A DNA stretch of 64,000 nucleotides from contig JAEWKC010000040.1 in NCBI GenBank assembly GCA_023386235.1, positions 13,041 to 77,040 on the forward strand, given 5' to 3'. This stretch comes from Bacteroidota bacterium. GTDB taxonomy: Bacteria; Bacteroidota; Bacteroidia; Chitinophagales; Chitinophagaceae. Position 1 is the stretch's first letter. The number at the start of each line of letters is the position of its first letter. Below, piece after piece: positions 51,011-60,170 of this stretch. Made by a program: the position numbers and the translations under genes. Under the pieces are notes generated by a model that searched no databases, was not told the DNA's origin, and worked only from the letters and a program-made list of their open reading frames with translations.

Positions 51011-51943
51011 ATGTCTGAAGAACCTATATTACGAAAACATACACGCGACAGTTGGCTGAGCTACCCCGGGCAGTTTGGCTTGTTATTATCCCTTTTTGGT
51101 GGAGGCGTAGTGCTGTTAGCCATTTTAATGTTAGGGTTTACTCTGCTGCTGGGAGGCAACATAGATGATGCGGTGAATTATTTTTCTATGGAGGATATGC
51201 AGCCTGCTACACTGCGAATTCTACAGATCTTTGGCTCTGTTTTGCAATTTGGTTTACCGGCCTTGTTACTGGCCATTATTTTAAGAAAAAGAATAGCCGA
51301 TTTCTTTTATCTGAATAGAAAATCCAGTTCAAAAATTGTTTTTTTAGTTGTATTGCTTTGTATATTCGGTTTAGCTTTCAGCGATTTGCTTACCAAAATA
51401 AATCACATGATTCCTGTATCGGCTGAGGCTTACCAACGATACCTGCAAACGGAAGAAGCCTACATGCGGCAAATATTTAAGATCGTCGATTTTTCCACCG
51501 TGGGATACATAGCTTTGTCTTTTTTTATATTAGCCGTATTGCCTGGTTTCTTTGAGGAACTGCTTTTCAGAGGCGCGTTGCAACCTATACTTATCGGTTG
51601 GGCAAAAAGTCCGTTTTGGGGTATTTTTATTACTGCTGTATTGTTTAGCATGATGCATCTTTCTTTTTTCGGATTTTTGCCAAGAGTGTTTCTGGGTATG
51701 GCTTTGGGGTATATTTTTTACTATTCCAAAAATTTATGGATGAGTATTCTCTTTCATTTTCTCAACAACGCTTTTGCCGTAGGATCCTTTTATTTATACA
51801 GTAGAAAAGGAACGCTTGACTATGCAAAAGCCACCGAAAACATGCCTTTATTTATTAGCATTACGGGCACCATTGTATTTTTAGTGGTGTTTTATATGTT
51901 TTATAAACAATCCTTGGCAGAAAAAAGTTTAGCAACCGGTTAA
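51011..51943 (+). CDS. CPBP-family intramembrane metalloprotease
   Basis: CPBP (CaaX protease and bacteriocin-processing) proteins are multi-helix membrane proteases. The 310-residue protein from ATG 51011 has about eight helices and the family motifs FEELLFRGALQPI (EExxxR), FSMMHLSFF (zinc-ligand His) and ILFHFLNN. Its target is unknown; self-immunity to peptides and prenyl-protein processing are the known roles of relatives. The small DUF2007 gene and cdsA follow, probably in one operon. Confidence 0.9.
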   Translation: MSEEPILRKHTRDSWLSYPGQFGLLLSLFGGGVVLLAILMLGFTLLLGGNIDDAVNYFSMEDMQPATLRILQIFGSVLQFGLPALLLAIILRKRIADFFYLNRKSSSKIVFLVVLLCIFGLAFSDLLTKINHMIPVSAEAYQRYLQTEEAYMRQIFKIVDFSTVGYIALSFFILAVLPGFFEELLFRGALQPILIGWAKSPFWGIFITAVLFSMMHLSFFGFLPRVFLGMALGYIFYYSKNLWMSILFHFLNNAFAVGSFYLYSRKGTLDYAKATENMPLFISITGTIVFLVVFYMFYKQSLAEKSLATG

Positions 51944-51982
51944 GAACTTTTATTGTATTTTTAAGGTAAAAATATACATTCT

Positions 51983-52216
51983 ATGAACTGGCAAATGATT
52001 TTCAGAACAGACAGTCCCGTTACCGCAGACATTATCAGAGATATGCTGGAAGTGAATGGCGTGAATGCCGTAATCATGAACAAACAGGACAGCGCTTATA
52101 AAGTATTAGGATATTTTGAAGTAATGGTACCTGAAACAGAAGCAGAAAAAGCAAAGCAACTACTTGACGAACACGGCAACAATGCTGAAGAATTAGCAAA
52201 ACCTGTAGAAGAATAA
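51983..52216 (+). CDS. DUF2007 protein
   Basis: The 77-residue soluble protein matches DUF2007, a small PII-like alpha/beta fold: MNWQMIFRTDSPVTADIIRDMLEVNGV, a middle GYFEVMVPETEAEKAKQLL, and an acidic tail. Relatives are thought to be signal-transducing or binding modules; the role is unknown. It ends 1 nt before cdsA, so the two are tightly coupled. Confidence 0.87.
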   Translation: MNWQMIFRTDSPVTADIIRDMLEVNGVNAVIMNKQDSAYKVLGYFEVMVPETEAEKAKQLLDEHGNNAEELAKPVEE

Positions 52217-52217
52217 A

Positions 52218-53114
52218 ATGGCATTCAATAAAGCCGGTTTTAAAACCAGGGCTTCCTCTGCTGTTGTATTTGCATTGGTAATGCTGGCCGGGCTGCTTAT
52301 TCACCCGCTTACTTTTTATGTGCTATTCACTTTTATTCATTGCGGCACATGGATAGAATTTCAGCGGCTGACAGGAAAAATAGAGCCTGCTTACCTTTAT
52401 CCCGACAAAATGCTTCGTTTTTTACCTGTTTTGTTCGGGTGTGGATTTTTATTTTTTTGTATTAATCCTGACGCAATTGTAGCAGGTGACTATTTCTCCG
52501 TAAGACATTTTGGGATAGGAATAATGATAGTGTCTTTGCTACTTTGGCTGTACTATTTTCTTCGTCAAAAACATTACCGGCACATCATAGCCAAATACAC
52601 TTTGCTTGGCCTGCTTTACATTACGTTTACCACAGGCTTGCTTTTTGTAATTCGTTCGGCATTTCCGGCAGAGGGCAGATTATTTGAAATAGATTTCGGG
52701 TTGAAAATTATATTGACATTATTGGTTTCCACCTGGATAAACGATACCATGCAATACATTGTAGGCTCACTCATTGGCAAAACACCTTTTTCAAAAATTT
52801 CGCCCAACAAGACTTGGGAGGGCACTATTGGCGGCATACTACTTTGCATTGTTGCAATAAGCGCTATCGGCCACGCTATAGACTTTCTTCCTTTATCATT
52901 GTTGATAGCCATATCGTATGTAGCAGCTGTTTTTGGTACGCTGGGCGACCTGCTGGAAAGTAAAATAAAACGGATGGCCCATGTAAAAGACAGCGGAAAT
53001 ATACTTCCCGGTCATGGCGGATTGCTGGATCGGTTTGATTCTTTTATCTTTTCTATACCCTTTGTATGGATCGTACTATTGCTGTGGCTGCAAATGCACG
53101 GACAGCTATCTTAA
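52218..53114 (+). CDS. cdsA: Phosphatidate cytidylyltransferase
   Basis: CdsA makes CDP-diacylglycerol, the precursor of all bacterial phospholipids. The 298-residue protein has about eight membrane helices and the full family signature near the C terminus: SKIKRMAHVKDSGNILPGHG followed by GLLDRFD, with SPNKTWEGTIGG upstream. Its stop overlaps the 3' end of the convergent HD hydrolase gene by 9 bp. Confidence 0.96.
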   Translation: MAFNKAGFKTRASSAVVFALVMLAGLLIHPLTFYVLFTFIHCGTWIEFQRLTGKIEPAYLYPDKMLRFLPVLFGCGFLFFCINPDAIVAGDYFSVRHFGIGIMIVSLLLWLYYFLRQKHYRHIIAKYTLLGLLYITFTTGLLFVIRSAFPAEGRLFEIDFGLKIILTLLVSTWINDTMQYIVGSLIGKTPFSKISPNKTWEGTIGGILLCIVAISAIGHAIDFLPLSLLIAISYVAAVFGTLGDLLESKIKRMAHVKDSGNILPGHGGLLDRFDSFIFSIPFVWIVLLLWLQMHGQLS

Positions 53115-54314
53115 ATAACACAAATAATTTTTTTTGATTTCGTAAGAAAGTGTGCGGTCTATTAATGGATTTTCAATTTTTGAGATGTCCTTTATCGTTC
53201 CCGATTTGGTAAGAATATTTATACGATCGTCTGAAGGCTTATAAGTAGTATTGCTTGCTTCGCCTGTAAAGATGAAATAATGAAGATCTTTTTCCTCTAC
53301 ATTTGTTTCTTTTTTTATTCGCTGTTTTTCTTTATTGATCAACGCTTCGCTGAATGTATTTTTTTGAACGATACATGTAAACAAATTCCTGTTGAGCAGA
53401 TTGGTGCTTAAAGTAGATAACACTACATCTTTGTGAGCTGTCCACTTTTTAATAGCGAAGTCTACATCAGCATCATCGAGCTTACAAAACAGGGATAGCG
53501 CTTCGTCGTTCATCTCGCCATCAAACTCCGACAGGAAATAATCCAGCGGGCTGCCTACAACAATACCTTTGTCCTTTGAGCTGTATATCTCTCTGGCTCT
53601 TTCCAGAATTTTTACCAGCATTTTCTCAATTCCCAAAACAGTTTTATGCAGGTAAACCTGCCAATACATTTGCCTGCGCGCGATCAAAAACTTTTCTACA
53701 CTATGCACTCCTTTTTCTTCAACCATCAGCTCATTGTTTTTTACGGCAAGCATCTTTAATATTCTGTCGTAGCCAACTACGCCTTCGCTTACTCCTGTAT
53801 AAAAACTATCACGGGAAAGATAATCCAGCCTGTCCATATCTAACTGCCCGCTAATGAGCTGGTGCAGAAACGGCTTGGAATAATTATCCCTGAATATTTC
53901 AATGGCTAAAGATAATGCACCGTTCATTTCTTTATTCATCAATTCCATTATGCTTATGCTCAATTCTTCGTGATGAATACCTTTTACCACATTATTTTCC
54001 AGCGCGTGAGAGTAAGGACCGTGTCCGATATCGTGCAAAAGAATAGCCGCTTTTACCGCTATATTCTCTTCCTCTGAAATTTCAACATCCTTTAACTTCA
54101 GCTCCTGAACAGCGATAGACATTAGATGATAAGCGCCCAAGGAATGATGCAACCGTGTATGTACGGCTCCCGGATATACAAAGCTTGCCAGCGCCATTTG
54201 CTTTATCCTGCGCAAACGCTGATAATACGGATGATTAATAATTTTCATTATCAAAGAATTGTTTACAGAGATAAATCCATAAACAGGATCATTGATAATT
54301 TTTCTTGGTTGCAT
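53106..54314 (-). CDS. HD-domain phosphohydrolase, YwfO/dNTPase-like
   Basis: The 402-residue protein has the metal-binding HD pattern: RRIKQMALASFVYPGAVHTR, HSLGAYHLM, LLHDIGHGPYSHALE near residues 91-105 (HD doublet), and GQLDMDRLDYLSRDSFYTG, a segment shared with SAMHD1/dGTPase-like proteins. N-terminal KIINDPVYGFI is also typical. Such enzymes hydrolyse dNTPs or related nucleotides; the substrate here is not known. Confidence 0.9.
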   Translation of the reverse strand: MQPRKIINDPVYGFISVNNSLIMKIINHPYYQRLRRIKQMALASFVYPGAVHTRLHHSLGAYHLMSIAVQELKLKDVEISEEENIAVKAAILLHDIGHGPYSHALENNVVKGIHHEELSISIMELMNKEMNGALSLAIEIFRDNYSKPFLHQLISGQLDMDRLDYLSRDSFYTGVSEGVVGYDRILKMLAVKNNELMVEEKGVHSVEKFLIARRQMYWQVYLHKTVLGIEKMLVKILERAREIYSSKDKGIVVGSPLDYFLSEFDGEMNDEALSLFCKLDDADVDFAIKKWTAHKDVVLSTLSTNLLNRNLFTCIVQKNTFSEALINKEKQRIKKETNVEEKDLHYFIFTGEASNTTYKPSDDRINILTKSGTIKDISKIENPLIDRTLSYEIKKNYLCYLR

Positions 54315-54350
54315 AATAGTGTTATTAACTAAATTTATTCAAAGGCAAAT

Positions 54351-56621
54351 CTATTGCCTGTCTTGCGCGTCTAATACAGCTATGGTAGCCAGTTCTACAA
54401 TCTCCTCCACGCTCGAATTCATTTGCATGATGTGCACCGGTTTTTCTAGCCCCATAAGTATAGGACCTACCATTTGCGCGGTTTTTAAGCCACGCAGCAT
54501 TTTGTAAGTAATATTGGCCGATATCTGGTCAGGAAATATAAAAACATTCGCCGGCTTATCACCCAGCTTAGAGAAAGGATAGTTCTTTAAAAGTTCCGGA
54601 TTCAGCGCTATGTCGGGCTGAATTTCACCATCCACAATCATGTCCGGATCTTCCTTGTGCAGGATGTCTACGGCTTTTGCTACTTTCTGAGAAATTTCTG
54701 AGCGTTTATAAAAGTTTTCTACAGAAATCATAGCAATCCTGGGTTCTATAGCAAAAGAACGAACTGTTTTTTCTGCCATTCTTGCTATCTCAACCAAATC
54801 CTCCGCTGTGGTTTTTTCGTTGATAGATGTGTCACACAGAAATATCGGGCTCTTTCCTGTAAGCACCATCACCATCCCGGCAAGTTTGTCTACACCGGTT
54901 TTTTTATCTATTACCGTTGTAATAGGTTTAAGTGTAGATTTGAAGCTTTTAGAATAGCCAATTAGCAAAGCATCTGCCTGGTTGTATCGTATCATCAATG
55001 GTCCGTAGTAATCTCTTTGCGCTACAAATCTCTTGGCTTTGTACTCGGTAATGCCTTCTCTTGCACCACGCTCCCACAAAAATTTCCTGAACATTTGTAC
55101 ATTTTCTTTTTGATCGTCTTCACTCGGATCTATGATAGGCGCGTCTAGTTCAATACCAAATTTCTTTTTGGTTGCTTCTATGTCTTCTCTCCAGCCTAGC
55201 AGCACGGGCTTGGCTATACCTTCTTCTTCCAGTATCTGCGCGGCTTTCAGCACATTGTACTCTTCGGCATTACTCATAAGTATCTTTTTAGGATTCAGCC
55301 GGGCTTTGTTCTGGAAAGCTCTTAGCAACTTATCGTCGCGCTTCATCCTGTCGAGCAGTAAATTCTCGTACTCACTCCAGTCTTCAATTGGCTTTTTAGC
55401 CACACCGCTATCCATTGCAGCTTTTGCAACCGCTGAAGATACGCGTGTAATCAATCTGCCGTCAAATGGTTTGGGTATAAAATAATCTTTACCAAACGAA
55501 AGACTCTTCAGGTTGTAGGCCATTAATACCACTTCGGGTACCGGTTCTTTAGAAAGATCGGCCAGAGCGCGTACGGCTGCCAATTTCATTTCTTCATTGA
55601 TACAGGAAGCCTGTACATCCAAAGCGCCACGGAATATGTAAGGAAAGCCCAATACATTATTCACCTGGTTGGGAAAATCGCTTCTGCCGGTGGCCATCAG
55701 CACATCATCGCGGGTTTCAATAGCCACGTTGTAGTCTATTTCCGGGTTAGGATTGGCTAATGCAAACACAATTGGATTGGCAGCCATTTTTTTCAACATC
55801 TCGGGCGTAAGCACATCTGCGGTAGAAAGGCCAACAAACACATCGGCACCTTCTATTACTTCGTCTAATGTATTGTAGCTGGTATCGGATACAAAGAACT
55901 GTTTTTCTTCGGTAAGGTTTTCTCTGCTTTTATTTATCACGCCTTTAGAGTCGCACATGATCAAATTCTCTTTTGGCAAACCTAATGAAATATACAATTT
56001 AGAGCAGGATACAGCCGCCGCGCCGGCGCCGTTTACAATCACTTTTACATTCTCTATTTGCTTGCCCGTAAGCTGCAATGTATTGAGCAGAGCGGCCGCA
56101 GAGATAATAGCTGTTCCGTGCTGGTCATCATGCATCAGCGGGATAGACAGCTCTTTTTTCAACCTGTCTTCAATATAAAAAGCTTCGGGTGCTTTAATGT
56201 CTTCCAGATTGATACCTCCGAAAGTAGGCGCAATACCTTTTACTATTTCTATAAATTTATCGGGATCTTTTTCGTCAATTTCAATATCGAACACGTTGAT
56301 ATCGGCAAATATTTTAAACAACAATCCCTTACCTTCCATCACCGGCTTGGAAGCTTCCGCACCTATATCGCCCAAACCCAACACCGCTGTACCATTGGAG
56401 ATCACCGCCACCAGATTTCCTTTAGTTGTGTATTCATACACCTTAGAAGGATCCTGATTGATAGCCATGCAGGGATCTGCCACACCGGGCGAGTAAGCTA
56501 AGGATAAATCTCTTTGTGTACGATGTGGTTTGGAAGGAATCACTTCTATTTTTCCTGCCGGATATTCACTATGATAATCTAAGGCCGCTTGTTTAAGTTT
56601 AGATTTTTTGTTGTCGCTCAT
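54351..56621 (-). CDS. maeB: NADP-dependent malic enzyme with phosphotransacetylase-like domain
   Basis: MaeB decarboxylates malate to pyruvate with NADP. From ATG 56621 the protein has 756 residues. The malic enzyme part (about 1-430) contains [39 protein letters not shown] and [12 protein letters not shown]-terminal phosphate acetyltransferase-like domain (about 435-756) lacks transferase activity in studied homologues and senses acetyl-CoA. The start at 56702 is rejected: 27 extra residues precede the conserved N terminus, and the -7 promoter box at 56639-56646 lies inside them. Confidence 0.94.
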   Translation of the reverse strand: MSDNKKSKLKQAALDYHSEYPAGKIEVIPSKPHRTQRDLSLAYSPGVADPCMAINQDPSKVYEYTTKGNLVAVISNGTAVLGLGDIGAEASKPVMEGKGLLFKIFADINVFDIEIDEKDPDKFIEIVKGIAPTFGGINLEDIKAPEAFYIEDRLKKELSIPLMHDDQHGTAIISAAALLNTLQLTGKQIENVKVIVNGAGAAAVSCSKLYISLGLPKENLIMCDSKGVINKSRENLTEEKQFFVSDTSYNTLDEVIEGADVFVGLSTADVLTPEMLKKMAANPIVFALANPNPEIDYNVAIETRDDVLMATGRSDFPNQVNNVLGFPYIFRGALDVQASCINEEMKLAAVRALADLSKEPVPEVVLMAYNLKSLSFGKDYFIPKPFDGRLITRVSSAVAKAAMDSGVAKKPIEDWSEYENLLLDRMKRDDKLLRAFQNKARLNPKKILMSNAEEYNVLKAAQILEEEGIAKPVLLGWREDIEATKKKFGIELDAPIIDPSEDDQKENVQMFRKFLWERGAREGITEYKAKRFVAQRDYYGPLMIRYNQADALLIGYSKSFKSTLKPITTVIDKKTGVDKLAGMVMVLTGKSPIFLCDTSINEKTTAEDLVEIARMAEKTVRSFAIEPRIAMISVENFYKRSEISQKVAKAVDILHKEDPDMIVDGEIQPDIALNPELLKNYPFSKLGDKPANVFIFPDQISANITYKMLRGLKTAQMVGPILMGLEKPVHIMQMNSSVEEIVELATIAVLDAQDRQ

Positions 56622-56638
56622 GTATAAAAAATTTACGG

Positions 56639-56646
56639 CAAAAGTA
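56639..56646 (-). promoter_or_regulatory. -7 box of maeB
   Basis: TACTTTTG on the minus strand, 17 nt before ATG 56621. Confidence 0.6.
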
Positions 56647-56775
56647 ACTTTTTTTGCAGGATTGAATAGAAGTATTTGTAATTTTACATACAATCTTAAC
56701 AATACAATGAAAGTTGAAAAAAACCTTTCATTTACTTTGATGATTTAACCTGTTACATCTAAACAAAAAATACAG

Positions 56776-57540
56776 ATGCAAAAAATTAATCTTCCCGGCA
56801 ATACTCACGATGCTCTTTTTTACTTCGTGTTATTTTGATGAAAACAAAAACGATCAATCGGTAGAAAACATTAACGCTCCGTCCGGTGCCGCCGCCTCCT
56901 CTAGCGAACAGGCAGCAGACAACACTAAAAACTTTTCCAATAAAGATTTTTCGGAGGTAGAGATTCAATCCACCTTTGAGGTAACGCTGGTACAGGCAGC
57001 CAACCATGTAATCAGCGCTAAAGGCAACGCTGACGATCTTGAAAAGATAGAAGTTATTCAAAACGGAAAAATCTTACCATCAGGTTAAAAGACAATACCG
57101 GCAATACAGGCGCCATACGACTGCATATAACGCTTCCTTTCCTAAAAGAACTTGATCTTTCCGGCGCGGTAACCGCCAATGACAATACCGAATTTAATGT
57201 CGCCAACGACTTGTCTTTAAACGTTTCTGGCGCTTCCAAACTTCGGATGCCTGCCAGTGCGAATAAAATTTCTGTAGATATCTCCGGCTCGGGAGAAGTA
57301 ACGCTCAGCGGCAATACCGACATGCTGGATTTAAACGTTAGCGGCAGCGGTCTAGCAGATTTAGTGAAGCTTACAGCTAAAGAGGCTGAGATAAAACTTG
57401 AAGGAGCCGCAAACGCAAAAGTAAATGTCACAGAAGCTATTGAAGCCGAAGCCTCGGGAGCCAGCAATCTGCAATACAAAGGCAGCCCGCGAATGAGAAA
57501 AGCACAAACCTCCGGAGCGGCAGAAATAAGTGGTTTATAA
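56776..57540 (+). pseudogene. DUF2807 (head GIN) lipoprotein with two compensating frameshifts
   Basis: Three pieces make one gene. ATG 56776 opens a frame that stops after 20 codons. One base less in the A6 run (56780-56785) turns it into a good lipoprotein signal (MQKLIFPAILTMLFFTSC). The middle frame continues to 57088 (FSEVEIQSTFEVTLVQ, the start of the DUF2807 domain). One base more in the A5 run (57067-57071) leads back to the first frame, which encodes the repeats LSGAVTAND, LNVSGASKLRM, DISGSGEVTLSG and NVSGSGLADL to 57540. The two lesions have opposite sign. Both are in A runs, so decay, slippage or sequencing error are all possible. Confidence 0.78.
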
Positions 57541-57552
57541 AATATTATTAAG

Positions 57553-57560
57553 TATTTTTG
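57553..57560 (+). promoter_or_regulatory. -7 box of pheS
   Basis: TATTTTTG ends 8 nt before ATG 57569; it lies inside the longer reading from 57530 and so argues against that start. Confidence 0.55.
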
Positions 57561-57568
57561 TGACCGTT

Positions 57569-58597
57569 ATGGAGAATATTTTACAGCAGATAGATGCATT
57601 AAAAAACGACATTAGTCAATTCGTCGCAAAAGACAGCAGCGATATAGAAAGTTTCAGAATTAAATATTTAGGTACAAAGGGAGCATTGAAAAATGTGATG
57701 GCAGAAATGAAAAATGTACCCGCTGAAAATAAAAAACAGTTTGGTCAGATACTGAACGAGTTTAAAAACTTTGTTGAGAGCCGCTACCACGAACTAAAAG
57801 AAAACTTCGAAGACGGTGGCGCCGCTGCCTCTTCAGTTGACTTATCATTGCCCGGCGACCCTGTACTGACAGGCACCAGACATCCGCTTACGCTTACAAG
57901 AAACCGTATTGTTTCTATTTTTAAACAACTGGGATTTGCCTTGGCAGAAGGCCCGGATATTGAAGATGACTGGCATAATTTCGGCGCAATGAATCTTCCC
58001 GAAAATCATCCAGCAAGAGATATGCAGGATACCTTCTACGTAAACCAGGATCCCTCCTGGCTTTTGCGCACTCACACAAGCTCTGTACAAGCCAGAGTGA
58101 TGGATAAGCAAAAACCTCCTATAAGAGTTATTTGCCCCGGAAGAGTTTATAGAAATGAAACCATCTCTGCACGCGCGCATTGTTTCTTTCATCAAGTAGA
58201 AGGTTTGTATATAGATGATCATGTAAGCTTTGCCGATTTAAAACAAACTCTTTATTTCTTTGTGCAGGAAATGTTTGGCAAAGAAGTAAAAGTACGCTTT
58301 CGTCCAAGTTATTTCCCGTTTACAGAGCCCAGCGCTGAAATGGACATAAGCTGCCAGATATGTGAAGGAGACGGCTGTACGGTATGTAAGCATACCGGTT
58401 GGGTAGAGATCTTAGGAAGCGGCATGGTGCATCCTAATGTGCTGGAAAACTTTGGTATAGATAGTAAAAAATATACAGGCTTTGCTTTTGGCATGGGCGT
58501 AGAACGTATAGCCCAGCTAAAATACAGGGTGAATGACCTGCGCCTGTACTCTCAAAATGATGTACGCTTTTTAAAGCAATTTACCGGGGCGTTGTAG
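57569..58597 (+). CDS. pheS: Phenylalanyl-tRNA synthetase alpha subunit
   Basis: PheS carries the catalytic core of the alpha2-beta2 enzyme that charges tRNA-Phe. From ATG 57569 the protein has 342 residues. It has an N-terminal coiled coil (1-85), GTRHPLTLTRNRIVSIF, EGPDIEDDWHNF, motif 2 around CPGRVYRNETISARAHCFFHQVEG, and motif 3 GMGVERIAQLKY near the end. An insertion with two Cys pairs (CQICEGDGCTVCKHTGW) occurs in many non-proteobacterial PheS proteins. pheT is not adjacent. Confidence 0.96.
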   Translation: MENILQQIDALKNDISQFVAKDSSDIESFRIKYLGTKGALKNVMAEMKNVPAENKKQFGQILNEFKNFVESRYHELKENFEDGGAAASSVDLSLPGDPVLTGTRHPLTLTRNRIVSIFKQLGFALAEGPDIEDDWHNFGAMNLPENHPARDMQDTFYVNQDPSWLLRTHTSSVQARVMDKQKPPIRVICPGRVYRNETISARAHCFFHQVEGLYIDDHVSFADLKQTLYFFVQEMFGKEVKVRFRPSYFPFTEPSAEMDISCQICEGDGCTVCKHTGWVEILGSGMVHPNVLENFGIDSKKYTGFAFGMGVERIAQLKYRVNDLRLYSQNDVRFLKQFTGAL

Positions 58598-58747
58598 ACA
58601 AATGCTATCATGGCAATCTCACAGGTATGGCCTATTTTACATTGGTAATATGCATGCATGGCAACAACATCATTCGTTTTCTATTATGTAGACAAGTAAA
58701 AAATTATACATATTATTCCGACTAAAATTAAAAAAACAAAAAGCATC

Positions 58748-60004
58748 ATGAATCGTAGAAAATTCCTAAAAAATGCCGGTGTATTAGGAACTGCATTTTA
58801 CATTATTCCGTCGCACGTTATGGGAGGAAAAAATCGTTTAGCTCCCAGCGATCAGCTAACCAGGGCCGTTATTGGCGTTGGCTCTATGGGCAGAAATCAT
58901 CTCAACTATCCCGGGGCACGCCTTATAGCTATTTGTGATGTAGATAAAAAGCATCTCAATCTTGCGTTGCAAAAAAGTCCTGCCGGCACCAAAACCTATC
59001 ATGACTACAGAGACCTTTTACAAAATCCCGAAATAGATATCGTACACATCGTTACGCCACCGCACTGGCATGGCATTATGAGCATTGATGCCGCGAAAGC
59101 CGGTAAGGATGTTTTCTGTGAAAAGCCCATGACAAGAACCATTGGCGAAGGATTGAAAGTGAAAGAAGCCATAAAGCAACACGATAAAATATTCAGACTA
59201 AACACCTGGTTTAGATTTAAAGACACTTTCTATGGTATGGGTACTACTGTAAAACCCATTAAAAAATTAGTAGACAGTGGCTTATTAGGCTGGCCGTTAA
59301 AAGTAACCATCAATGCCTCTACCGGCTACGACTGGAAATTCTACTGGGTAGGAAAAGAAAATCTTGATATACAAAAAGTACCCGGCGACCTGGACTATGA
59401 AATGTGGCTGGGACCCGCTCCTTACAAACCATACAACGCACACAGAGTACACAACACCTTTAGAGGTTATTGGGATTATGACGGTGGCGGACTGGGCGAC
59501 ATGGGACAGCATTACCTGGATCCTGTACAATACTTTTTAGGAAAAGATGAAGAGCTTCCTATAAGAATTGATGTAGACGCGCCACAACAACACCCTGACG
59601 CCTGCGGCACCTGGAAGAGAATAGAACTGACCTATAAAGACGGGTGTAAAATAATTTTAGACGGTGAGAATAAAGATAAGAATGCCGCGTATATCGAAGG
59701 GGCAAAAGGCAAATTGTTCCCGGGCTTCAAATCTGATATACCCGACTTGCAAAAAAAGCTATCAGCATTCCCCGACCCATTGCCACAAATGACAGACTTT
59801 AGCGAAGCAGTAAGAACAAGAACAAAATTCGCATTAAACGAAGATAACGGCTTTGTTTCCGGCACATTGGTAAATCTGGCCATAGCTGCTGTAAGATTAG
59901 GAAGGTCATTGGATTTCGATCCGCAAAGTATGCGTTTCATTAATGACGATGCCGCCAACCTGCTTATTAACCAACCTATGCGCGGGCCGTGGAATATAGC
60001 TTAA
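58748..60004 (+). CDS. Tat-exported Gfo/Idh/MocA-family oxidoreductase
   Basis: The 418-residue protein begins MNRRKFLKNAGVLGTAF, a twin-arginine signal (RRKFL). The NAD(P)-binding Rossmann domain follows with VIGVGSMGRNHL, ICDVDKKHL, VTPPHWHG and FCEKPMTRT (the EKP motif). The C-terminal domain has GGGLGDMGQHYLDPVQYFLG. Family members of this exported kind oxidise C3 of glycosides to 3-keto sugars. The next gene carries two DUF1080 domains, which cleave 3-keto-glycosides, so a joint pathway is a reasonable inference. Confidence 0.9.
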   Translation: MNRRKFLKNAGVLGTAFYIIPSHVMGGKNRLAPSDQLTRAVIGVGSMGRNHLNYPGARLIAICDVDKKHLNLALQKSPAGTKTYHDYRDLLQNPEIDIVHIVTPPHWHGIMSIDAAKAGKDVFCEKPMTRTIGEGLKVKEAIKQHDKIFRLNTWFRFKDTFYGMGTTVKPIKKLVDSGLLGWPLKVTINASTGYDWKFYWVGKENLDIQKVPGDLDYEMWLGPAPYKPYNAHRVHNTFRGYWDYDGGGLGDMGQHYLDPVQYFLGKDEELPIRIDVDAPQQHPDACGTWKRIELTYKDGCKIILDGENKDKNAAYIEGAKGKLFPGFKSDIPDLQKKLSAFPDPLPQMTDFSEAVRTRTKFALNEDNGFVSGTLVNLAIAAVRLGRSLDFDPQSMRFINDDAANLLINQPMRGPWNIA

Positions 60005-60170
60005 GCAAAAGTTATGTGTATTGAGTATTGGATAATTACAACCTAGCAATAAATTTCATGATGAAACAAAGCATAACAGATTCTTCTCACACAGGGGTAT
60101 ATATATGCGGAGTTCCATAACCTGTCTCTTCTAAAGCGAGACGACCATAAAAAACTAAAAAATTATACGG

